A stretch of DNA of 64,000 nucleotides from NCBI GenBank assembly GCA_002297965.1, contig DBLF01000030.1, positions 75,285 to 139,284 on the forward strand, read 5' to 3'. Source of the stretch: Candidatus Segatella papionis (GTDB taxonomy: Bacteria > Bacteroidota > Bacteroidia > Bacteroidales > Bacteroidaceae). The translations under genes and the position numbers were made by a program. Positions 57,441 through 64,000 of this stretch are shown here, one piece after another (within the stretch, counting starts at the first letter, position 1; every line of letters starts with the position of its first letter). The notes under the pieces were generated by a model. That model was not told the origin of the DNA, made no database searches, and saw nothing but the letters and a program-made list of their open reading frames with translations.

Positions 57441-60233
57441 CTAGAACAATTCCAACTTGTTTTTTCTGGCCTCTTCCAGGGATGCTATCTTTTCCTGCTG
57501 TTCCTGGTACTCACGACGCAAACGCTCGTATCGTTCGTTGAGTTCGGCGATGAACTTAGGGCACTCCGTCTCATTGAGGAATCGGGCACAAATGCCGGCG
57601 TTGAGCGAAGCATCCTTTACCCAAATGACAGGACCTTCATACACGGGAGCTATCTTCAGAGCCACGTGCAATTCGCTGGTTGTCGCACCGCCCACCATAA
57701 TAGGAATGCGCAAACCAGCCTTCTGCATCTCCTTCGCCACATGCACCATCTCTTCCAAGGATGGAGTGATGAGTCCGCTCAATCCGATGGCATCCACCTG
57801 CTCTTCCACCGCCTTCTTGACGATTTGCTCGGCAGGCACCATCACGCCCAGGTCGATGATGTCGTAATTGTTGCACGACATTACCACGCACACGATGTTC
57901 TTGCCGATATCGTGAACATCGCCCTTCACGGTAGCCATCAATATCTTGCCAGCCGAAGTGCTTCCGCCCTGCTTCTCCGCCTCGATGTGCGGTTGGAGGA
58001 TGGACACCGCCGCCTTCATCGTACGCGCCGTCTTCACCACCTGAGGCAGGAACATCTCGCCCTTGCCGAAGAGTTCGCCCACGAGGTTCATGCCGTCCAT
58101 AAGCGGTCCCTCGATGACGTTCACCGCATGCGGATACTTCTGCAATGCCTCGACGATGTCGGTCTGCAAGAACTCAGTGATACCCTTTTGCAGCGCATAT
58201 TTCAAGCGTTCCTCCACGCTCTGTTTGCGCCACTCTGGTGCAGCAGGTTTTGCCACGGGAGCGCCACCAGCTTTGGCGGCAGCCTTGGCTGCATCTGCTT
58301 TCGCCTTGATTTCGGCGGCAAGCTCGATGAGGTCATCGGCGGCACCCTTTCGACGGTTCAGCACCACATCCTCTATGAGTTGGAGTTGTTCTTTCGGTAT
58401 CTTATTGTAATCCATTCTCGCCTTGGCATTTACGATGCCAAAATCCATGCCCACTTGCTGGGCGTAATGAAGGAACACACAGTGTATCGCCTCACGGATG
58501 TAAGTATTGCCACGGAACGAGAAAGAGAGATTGCTCACACCCCCACTGACATGCGCTCCCGGCAGGTTCTGGTGAATCCACTCGGTGGCACGGATGAACT
58601 CCACGGCATAGTTGTCGTGCTCTTCCATACCCGTGGCGATGGCAAGTACATTCGGGTCGAAGATGATGTCCAATGGGTTCATGCCCAACTTATCGACCAA
58701 GAGATGGTAGGCACGCTCGGCAATCTCGATGCGTCGTTCGAAAGTGGTGGCCTGCCCCACCTCGTCGAAACACATCACCACCACGGCTGCACCATAGCGC
58801 ATCACGTCGCGTGCATGCGAGAGGAACACCTCCTCGCCCTCCTTCAGGGAGATACTGTTCACGATGCACTTGCCTTGGCAGCACTTCAGACCGGCTAAGA
58901 TCACCTCCCATTTTGAGGAGTCGATCATCACTGGAACCTTGGCTATCTCAGGCTCGGCGGCTATCATATTGAGGAAAGTGGTCATCTCCGCCTTGGCATC
59001 GAGCAGACCGTCGTCCATATTTACATCCACGACGGCTGCACCATCTGCCACCTGCTTGCGGGCGATGCTGAGAGCCTCCTCGTAATTTTTCTCATTAATC
59101 AATCGCAGGAACTTTCTGCTACCAGCCACGTTACAGCGCTCGCCTACATTGACGAACCGGCTGGCATCCACAGGCAGATGCACAGAGTCGTCCACTTGCA
59201 GGAGGTCGAGACCAGAAAGCCACATATACTTAGGTTTATCCACCACCTGATGGGGCTTCTTCCCCTTCACCAACTCGGCATAGCGAGCAATGAAATCGGG
59301 AGTGGTGCCGCAGCATCCGCCGATGATATTCACCAACCCCTCGTCGATGAACTCAGCTATCTGCGGAGCCATCGACTCTGCGGTCTCGTCATATTCGCCC
59401 ATCTCGTTAGGCAGTCCCGCATTCGGATGTGCACTAATATAATAAGGTGCAATCTTGCCCATGTGCTCGATGAAAGGTTTCATCTGTGGAGCACCAAAGG
59501 CACAGTTCATACCCACGGAGAAGATAGGATAGCTGGAAAGACTCGCCAGAAAAGCGTCGATGGTCTGACCACTGAGAGTTCTGCCCGCCAAGTCGCTCAC
59601 GGTGAGGCTCACCATAATAGGCAGTTCCACCCCATGCTTTTTCATCGTGGTGAGTGCTGCATCGATCATCGCCTTGCAATTGAGCGTATCGAAAACGGTC
59701 TCGATGAGGATTACGTCGGCACCGCCCTCGATGAGTCCATCTACCTGCTCGCAGACATCTGCGAAAAGTTCATCGTATGTAATCTCTCGGGCGGCAGGAT
59801 TGCTGACGTCCGGACTCATGGAACAAGTCTTGTTGGTAGGTCCCACGTCTCCGGCCACGAAGCGTGGTTTATCGTCGGTAGAAAACTTATCGGCCTCTAT
59901 GCGTGCCAAGCGCACGCCCTCGAAGGCCAACTCGCGAGCGCAATCCTCCAGGTGATAATCAGCCTGCGAGATGCGCTGGCAAGAGAAAGTGTTGGCTGTG
60001 ATAATATCGGCGCCTGCCTCTAGGTAGCGTCGATAGATGTCGCTGATGACATCGGGGCGAGTGATGTTGAGCATATCGTTGTTGCCCTTCATCATCCCTG
60101 GCAAGTCGCGGAAGCGCTCGCCACGGAAATCATCCTCGGTAAGGTTATATTTCTGAATCTCGGTGCCCATGGCTCCATCCAAGACCAAAATTCTCTCTTT
60201 GATAGCCTCTCTAATATTCTTCTTCATATACAA
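57441..60233 (-). CDS. metH: cobalamin-dependent methionine synthase lacking the activation domain
   Basis: MetH transfers a methyl group from methyltetrahydrofolate to homocysteine through cobalamin. The 930 residues comprise the homocysteine domain ([20 protein letters not shown] with Zn cysteines), the folate domain ([30 protein letters not shown]), an Ala-rich linker (about 640-660), the cap helices and the B12 domain with DVHDIGKNI. The C-terminus stops after the B12 domain in a Glu/Arg coiled coil; the AdoMet-binding activation domain of about 300 residues present in E. coli MetH is missing. It starts 8 bases after smpB. Confidence 0.94.
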   Translation of the reverse strand: MYMKKNIREAIKERILVLDGAMGTEIQKYNLTEDDFRGERFRDLPGMMKGNNDMLNITRPDVISDIYRRYLEAGADIITANTFSCQRISQADYHLEDCARELAFEGVRLARIEADKFSTDDKPRFVAGDVGPTNKTCSMSPDVSNPAAREITYDELFADVCEQVDGLIEGGADVILIETVFDTLNCKAMIDAALTTMKKHGVELPIMVSLTVSDLAGRTLSGQTIDAFLASLSSYPIFSVGMNCAFGAPQMKPFIEHMGKIAPYYISAHPNAGLPNEMGEYDETAESMAPQIAEFIDEGLVNIIGGCCGTTPDFIARYAELVKGKKPHQVVDKPKYMWLSGLDLLQVDDSVHLPVDASRFVNVGERCNVAGSRKFLRLINEKNYEEALSIARKQVADGAAVVDVNMDDGLLDAKAEMTTFLNMIAAEPEIAKVPVMIDSSKWEVILAGLKCCQGKCIVNSISLKEGEEVFLSHARDVMRYGAAVVVMCFDEVGQATTFERRIEIAERAYHLLVDKLGMNPLDIIFDPNVLAIATGMEEHDNYAVEFIRATEWIHQNLPGAHVSGGVSNLSFSFRGNTYIREAIHCVFLHYAQQVGMDFGIVNAKARMDYNKIPKEQLQLIEDVVLNRRKGAADDLIELAAEIKAKADAAKAAAKAGGAPVAKPAAPEWRKQSVEERLKYALQKGITEFLQTDIVEALQKYPHAVNVIEGPLMDGMNLVGELFGKGEMFLPQVVKTARTMKAAVSILQPHIEAEKQGGSTSAGKILMATVKGDVHDIGKNIVCVVMSCNNYDIIDLGVMVPAEQIVKKAVEEQVDAIGLSGLITPSLEEMVHVAKEMQKAGLRIPIMVGGATTSELHVALKIAPVYEGPVIWVKDASLNAGICARFLNETECPKFIAELNERYERLRREYQEQQEKIASLEEARKNKLELF

Positions 60234-60241
60234 ATAAATCT

Positions 60242-60721
60242 CTAGAAGTGCTTGATGGCACGATCCATTTCTCTTCGGTCCTCCTTTTCCTTCAGGGTTT
60301 GGCGCTTGTCGTACTCCTTCTTACCCTTGCAGAGGGCGATATCCACCTTGGCACGTCCGTGGTTGTCGATGAAGATGAGGGTTGGCACAATGGTGTAACC
60401 CGGAGTCTTGATGTCGGCCTCCAGGCGACGAAGCTCACGCTTGTTGAGCAACAGCTTGCGATCGCGGCGTGCCTCGTGGTTGCCAAACGAACCATAGAAA
60501 TAAGGAGAGATGTTCATGCCCTTCACCCAAAGCTCACCCTGGTAGAAGTCGCAATAGCTATCTACGAGCGATGCCTTTCCGCCACGGATGGACTTAATCT
60601 CAGTGCCCGTGAGCACGATGCCCGCGGTATAAGTATCAACGAAGAAGTACTCGAAGGAAGCCTTCTTGTTGCGTATCTGTACTGGACTCTTCTTGCGGAG
60701 TTCCTGTTCTTGCTTGTTCAT
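60242..60721 (-). CDS. smpB: SsrA-binding protein
   Basis: SmpB carries tmRNA to stalled ribosomes. The 159-residue protein has [29 protein letters not shown], the SYCDF segment, [16 protein letters not shown] and the basic C-terminal tail ([15 protein letters not shown]) that lies in the mRNA channel. tmRNA itself is not in this window. It is 8 bases upstream of metH. Confidence 0.96.
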   Translation of the reverse strand: MNKQEQELRKKSPVQIRNKKASFEYFFVDTYTAGIVLTGTEIKSIRGGKASLVDSYCDFYQGELWVKGMNISPYFYGSFGNHEARRDRKLLLNKRELRRLEADIKTPGYTIVPTLIFIDNHGRAKVDIALCKGKKEYDKRQTLKEKEDRREMDRAIKHF

Positions 60722-60745
60722 ATTTTCTTATTACCTTATTATATA

Positions 60746-61249
60746 TTATATAACAGCGGCGAAGTTGTCGATGTGCTCATCGATATAGAAAGCCACCTTG
60801 CTGGTCCACTCCTCCTCGTTCTCCACGAATTCGTCGTCGAAATCGTCGAATTCCGGAAATTTCTCGTAGAGAGCCATAAAATCCTCGTCGCTCATGTCGC
60901 CTTCGATTTCTGCGTGATGGCTCTTATAGAGGAAATGGCTCTTCTTGATGAGCTTGGAAAGCTCCACCAATCCCCAGTTGCGGAACGCCTTGTCGGTAGG
61001 GTTCATCCAGATGAAGGCGCCATAGCCATTGTGGATGAGCTGAATCATTCCGCCGTCCATCATCTCCTCGTGCAGGGTGTCCCACGCCAGGAGCGTTATC
61101 TGGTCGCTGTTGAGCTGCGCCATCGTCTCGGCAGTGAGTTCGCCCCCTATCGCCTCGCGGATGGCATCCACGAAGGCCTTTACAAATTCGTCCATGCCTG
61201 CCTCGGCAGCTTGCCTAAGCACGGCATCCTTTATTTTCACTTCAATCAT
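60746..61249 (-). CDS. DMP19/DUF4375 family protein
   Basis: From the ATG at 61249 the 167-residue acidic protein is mainly helical, with DTLHEEMMDGGMIQLIHNGYGAFIW and a Glu/Asp-rich C-terminal half (EFDDFDDEFVENEEEW). These match the DMP19 (DNA mimic) / DUF4375 family, thought to copy the charge of DNA or to regulate nucleic-acid binders. The frame upstream to 61336 would cover the promoter. It precedes smpB by 24 bases. Confidence 0.75.
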   Translation of the reverse strand: MIEVKIKDAVLRQAAEAGMDEFVKAFVDAIREAIGGELTAETMAQLNSDQITLLAWDTLHEEMMDGGMIQLIHNGYGAFIWMNPTDKAFRNWGLVELSKLIKKSHFLYKSHHAEIEGDMSDEDFMALYEKFPEFDDFDDEFVENEEEWTSKVAFYIDEHIDNFAAVI

Positions 61250-61322
61250 ATATTCTTGTTCTGTTAGTCGATGTGTCTCGGCAGAGGCCGGGGAAACATC
61301 GGGAAATGCTATTTTCAGTTTG

Positions 61323-61353
61323 CAAAGATACATCAAAAAGGGGACAAACCCAA
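61323..61353 (-). promoter_or_regulatory. promoter of the DUF4375-smpB-metH unit
   Basis: On the minus strand TATCTTTG (61323-61330) is the -7 box with TTG (61351-61353) 20 bases upstream. Confidence 0.7.
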
Positions 61354-61425
61354 GAAAAAATCTAAATATTAGGTTAAAGAGTTAAAAAGAATACTCATTT
61401 TTAGGTATTTTCCAGATATTTTTTG

Positions 61426-61433
61426 TACTTTTG
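61426..61433 (+). promoter_or_regulatory. -7 box of the scaffold/GGGtGRT unit
   Basis: TACTTTTG matches TAnnTTTG. The leader is long (about 115 bases), A-rich and contains repeated AGCAAAAG/GCAAAA tracts, with no hairpin that I can see. Confidence 0.65.
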
Positions 61434-61555
61434 TGCTCGGAATTGAGACCGAAAGGTTAATGTTTCAGCAAAAGCAAAAGCAAAATTAGCAAAAACAGAA
61501 GCGTAAAAAGCAAAGACATTATACTTATATATTCATTAATATAAATTTAGCGAAT

Positions 61556-62257
61556 ATGATTTATTCTAAAGAAGTTGACAACATGTGCGTTGTCGCTAAG
61601 GGTCCTAACCACGGACCAGCTCCAATTCCTGAAGAGGGAAAATGGATTCAGGCTAAAGAGATCAAGGATATCTCTGGTTATACTCACGGTGTGGGTTGGT
61701 GTGCTCCTCAGCAGGGTGCCTGCAAGCTTTCTTTGAATATCAAGGAAGGTGTTATCCAGGAGGCTCTCGTTGAGACTATCGGTTGTACTGGTATGACTCA
61801 CTCAGCTGCTATGGCTTCTGAGATTCTTCCAGGCAAGACTATCCTTGAGGCTTTGAACACTGACCTCGTTTGCGACGCTATCAACACAGCTATGCGCGAG
61901 CTCTTCCTCCAGATTGTTTACGGTCGTAGCCAGAGCGCTTTCTCTGAGGGCGGTCTTGTTATCGGCGCTGGTCTTGAGGATCTCGGTAAGGGTCTTCGTT
62001 CACAGACTGGTACTCTCTATGGTACTGTAGCTAAGGGTACACGTTACCTCGAGTTGACAGAGGGTTACATCACAAAGCAGTTCTTGGATAAGGACAATCA
62101 GGTTTGTGGTTATGAGTATGTTCACCTCGGCAAGATGATGGAGGCAATCAAGAACGGTATGGACGCTAATGAGGCTGTCAAGAAGTTCACAGGTTGCTAC
62201 GGTCGTACAACTGCTGAGCAGGGTGCTGTTAAATCAATTGATCCACGTAAAGAATAA
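61556..62257 (+). CDS. iron-sulfur scaffold-like (IscU/NifU N-terminal fold) protein
   Basis: The 233-residue protein resembles the IscU/NifU N-terminal scaffold in ETIGCTGMTHSAAMASEILPG (Cys77 at the position of the IscU GCGSA cysteine) and in the preceding WCAPQQGACKLSL (Cys49 or Cys56 at the first cysteine). It is longer than IscU (about 130 residues) and has a C-terminal region of 100 residues without a recognised domain. Codon use is strongly biased, as in highly expressed genes. It is 15 bases upstream of the GGGtGRT gene. Confidence 0.8.
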   Translation: MIYSKEVDNMCVVAKGPNHGPAPIPEEGKWIQAKEIKDISGYTHGVGWCAPQQGACKLSLNIKEGVIQEALVETIGCTGMTHSAAMASEILPGKTILEALNTDLVCDAINTAMRELFLQIVYGRSQSAFSEGGLVIGAGLEDLGKGLRSQTGTLYGTVAKGTRYLELTEGYITKQFLDKDNQVCGYEYVHLGKMMEAIKNGMDANEAVKKFTGCYGRTTAEQGAVKSIDPRKE

Positions 62258-62272
62258 TAAGGAGATACAGAT

Positions 62273-63286
62273 ATGATTAGAAAAGTAAGTTACGAAAGTC
62301 AGGAACGTCGCGAGAAGCAAGTTCTTGCTGCTCTTAATGCTAACGGTATCAAGAGCTTGGAAGAGGCTAATCAAATCTGCGAGGACGCAGGTGTTGATCC
62401 TTATCAGATGTGTGAAGACACTCAGCGTATCTGCTTCGAGAACGCTAAGTGGGCTTATGTTGCTGGTGCTGCCATTGCAATCAAGAAGGGTGTTAAGACT
62501 GCTGCTGACGCTGCCGAGGCTATCGGTATCGGTCTTCAGGCTTTCTGTATCCCTGGTTCTGTAGCTGACGACCGTAAGGTAGGTCTCGGCCACGGTAACT
62601 TGGCTGCTCGTTTGCTCCGTGAGGAGACACAGTGCTTCGCTTTCTTGGCAGGTCACGAGTCTTTCGCTGCTGCTGAGGGTGCTATCAAGATTGCCGAGAT
62701 GGCTAACAAGGTTCGTAAGAACCCATTGCGCGTTATCTTGAACGGTCTTGGCAAGGACGCTGCTCAGATCATCAGCCGTATCAATGGCTTCACATACGTA
62801 CAGACTAAGTTCGACTACTACACAGGCGAGTTGAAGGTTGTTAACCGCATCGCTTACTCTGATGGTCCTCGTGCTAAGGTTAACTGCTACGGCGCTGACG
62901 ATGTACGCGAGGGTGTAGCTATCAACTGGAGTGAGGATGTAGATGTATCTATCACTGGTAACTCTACCAACCCTACACGTTTCCAGCACCCAGTAGCTGG
63001 TACATACAAGAAGGAGCGTTTGGCTGCTGGTAAGCCATACTTCTCAGTAGCTTCTGGTGGTGGTACAGGTCGTACATTGCACCCAGATAACATGGCTGCA
63101 GGTCCTGCTTCTTACGGTATGACTGATACTATGGGTCGTATGCACTCTGACGCTCAGTTCGCAGGTTCTTCTTCAGTTCCTGCTCACGTAGAGATGATGG
63201 GCTTCCTCGGTATGGGTAACAACCCTATGGTAGGTGCTACTGTAGCTATCGCCGTAGCCATCGACCTCGCTTTGAACAAGAAGTAA
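62273..63286 (+). CDS. GGGtGRT family protein
   Basis: The 337-residue protein carries the motif that names its family, GGGTGRT at residues 262-268 (SVASGGGTGRTLHP), followed by a Gly/Met-rich tail (SYGMTDTMGRMHSDAQF). Cys36, Cys47 and Cys54 are in a helical N-terminal part. Function is unknown. The gene follows the IscU-like scaffold, a pairing I recall from several Bacteroidetes and Firmicutes. Codon bias (GCT, GGT, CGT) suggests high expression. Confidence 0.85.
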   Translation: MIRKVSYESQERREKQVLAALNANGIKSLEEANQICEDAGVDPYQMCEDTQRICFENAKWAYVAGAAIAIKKGVKTAADAAEAIGIGLQAFCIPGSVADDRKVGLGHGNLAARLLREETQCFAFLAGHESFAAAEGAIKIAEMANKVRKNPLRVILNGLGKDAAQIISRINGFTYVQTKFDYYTGELKVVNRIAYSDGPRAKVNCYGADDVREGVAINWSEDVDVSITGNSTNPTRFQHPVAGTYKKERLAAGKPYFSVASGGGTGRTLHPDNMAAGPASYGMTDTMGRMHSDAQFAGSSSVPAHVEMMGFLGMGNNPMVGATVAIAVAIDLALNKK

Positions 63287-63363
63287 TTTCTTTAAAATTA
63301 TCTTTAAAGAAGTAATTCTCGATTTCAAGCAAGCTTAAGATGAAAATGTTTTAGGCAAAATAT

Positions 63364-63408
63364 AGCCCTGAAAGCTTCGAAAGAAACTTTCAGGGCTTCT
63401 TTTTTTTC
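63364..63408. terminator. terminator after the GGGtGRT gene
   Basis: AGCCCTGAAAG (63364-63374) pairs perfectly with CTTTCAGGGCT (63387-63397), followed by a long T-run. On the minus strand the tail is AT-rich, so it may also serve the flippase gene. Confidence 0.9.
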
Positions 63409-63457
63409 TTTATAAAAACTTCTTCGTGTCGTGCTTCCATACAAGGTTTCTTTACCC

Positions 63458-64000
63458 TTATGAGTTCTTTAAGTTTCTTGATATCAATCGAAAACTATAG
63501 TAAGAACTTGCCAATACACCCAATACACCCAATCCCCAATAGACAAGACGATGATAGTCGATGGCGGTGATACCCAAGGTAAACAAACCAAGCAAAAGAT
63601 GCACAACTACTGCCCTACCACCAAGAGTTGATAAACGATAGCCATAATACAAACGGCTGAACACCAGTATGGCAATGGCCTCGATGCCATAAGCAATGGC
63701 GATTCCCACACCCAGTCCATAGAGACCACCCAGCAGATAGCCCACTATCTCGGAAACAACTAGCAAGAGAACGCAAAGTGTCTCTTGAACCAAAAAGACC
63801 TTAGACTCACCTCGTGACAACGGCAAATACTCGACGGGCAGATAGAGAGCCTTGAAAAGCATACTGATAGAAGCTACCTGAGCCATACCCAGCATACCCA
63901 TGAAATGGGAATCATACAAAATCGGAATTCCAACGGGCAATGCCAAAATCATCACGGCAACGATGGGACCCATCAACAATACATTAGTCTCCAATTGCTG
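63458..64000 (-). CDS. polysaccharide flippase C-terminal part (5' partial)
   Basis: The frame is open to the window edge, so the N-terminus lies outside. The visible 180 residues contain about six hydrophobic segments and a SLSRGESKVFLVQETLC loop, resembling the C-terminal half of Wzx/MATE-type polysaccharide (O-unit) transporters. The next gene upstream would be on the minus strand beyond the window. Confidence 0.7.
   Translation of the reverse strand, partial: QQLETNVLLMGPIVAVMILALPVGIPILYDSHFMGMLGMAQVASISMLFKALYLPVEYLPLSRGESKVFLVQETLCVLLLVVSEIVGYLLGGLYGLGVGIAIAYGIEAIAILVFSRLYYGYRLSTLGGRAVVVHLLLGLFTLGITAIDYHRLVYWGLGVLGVLASSYYSFRLISRNLKNS

Noticed and set aside
57666..60023. Long plus-strand frames (410 and 281 codons) opposite metH
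   Set aside because: Antisense shadows of metH with no recognisable motif; metH has all its family motifs in frame.

Overview
The window looks like chromosomal DNA from a gut or oral Bacteroidales species of the Prevotella/Segatella type. The evidence is the -7 box TAnnTTTG found repeatedly 5' of genes (often with TTG about 19-20 bases upstream), A-rich leaders with few Shine-Dalgarno sites, and lineage-typical proteins: an HU/CCDC81-SPOR protein, DUF4738 and DUF4295 proteins, a Nudix-fold AraR, and MetH without an activation domain. This is recognition from the sequence; no search was run.

Layout. 1-804: end of a sodium-pump decarboxylase beta subunit. 1002-2376 (minus): rfbC and a DUF4738 lipoprotein, divergent from an HU/CCDC81-SPOR membrane protein and a zinc-ribbon/FHA protein (2582-4364). 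4647-10994: hisH-hisA-hisF-hisIE, ftsE, lysC and lysA. 11086-13147: two glycosyltransferase-like genes. 13328-13846: a promoter-to-terminator unit of very small ORFs. 13959-18812: TPP riboswitch and thiSEGCH. 19101-20655: an outer-surface pair (metallophosphoesterase lipoprotein plus a secreted protein). 20961-22442: uxaB. 22602-23742 (minus): a small membrane protein and an RluA-type pseudouridine synthase. 23933-27602: an ABC-F protein with a degenerate second ATPase site, grpE and dnaJ. 27861-29168: folC.

29292-33130 is a galactose unit (galM, hexose MFS transporter, galK). A decayed DDE transposase (about 33540-34670) separates it from an arabinose locus at 34953-47521: lipoprotein mutarotase, sodium/sugar symporter, AraR, araD, araA, araB, GH51 arabinofuranosidase, transketolase and rpiB. 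Together these release L-arabinose from arabinan or arabinoxylan, import it, convert it to xylulose 5-phosphate and feed it into the pentose phosphate pathway.

47928-52759 is a TolC-MacA-MacB tripartite export system with a split MacB. From 53200 to 61249 the minus strand carries DUF4295-L33-L28, pncC, tsaD, map, a HAD phosphatase, metH, smpB and a DUF4375/DMP19 protein. 61556-63286 holds a two-gene unit of unknown function (IscU/NifU-like scaffold plus GGGtGRT protein) with its own promoter and terminator. 63458-64000 (minus) is the end of a polysaccharide flippase.

The most unusual items are the tiny-ORF operon, a ten-codon Pro-Pro-Pro leader ORF inside the terminator arm downstream of the TPP riboswitch, a nested 58-base palindrome before uxaB, the asymmetric ABC-F protein, a terminator-like hairpin in the grpE leader, the GGGtGRT pair, and several degenerate intergenic arrays with 18- or 21-base periods. 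I see no tRNA, rRNA, CRISPR array, intact insertion sequence or prophage.
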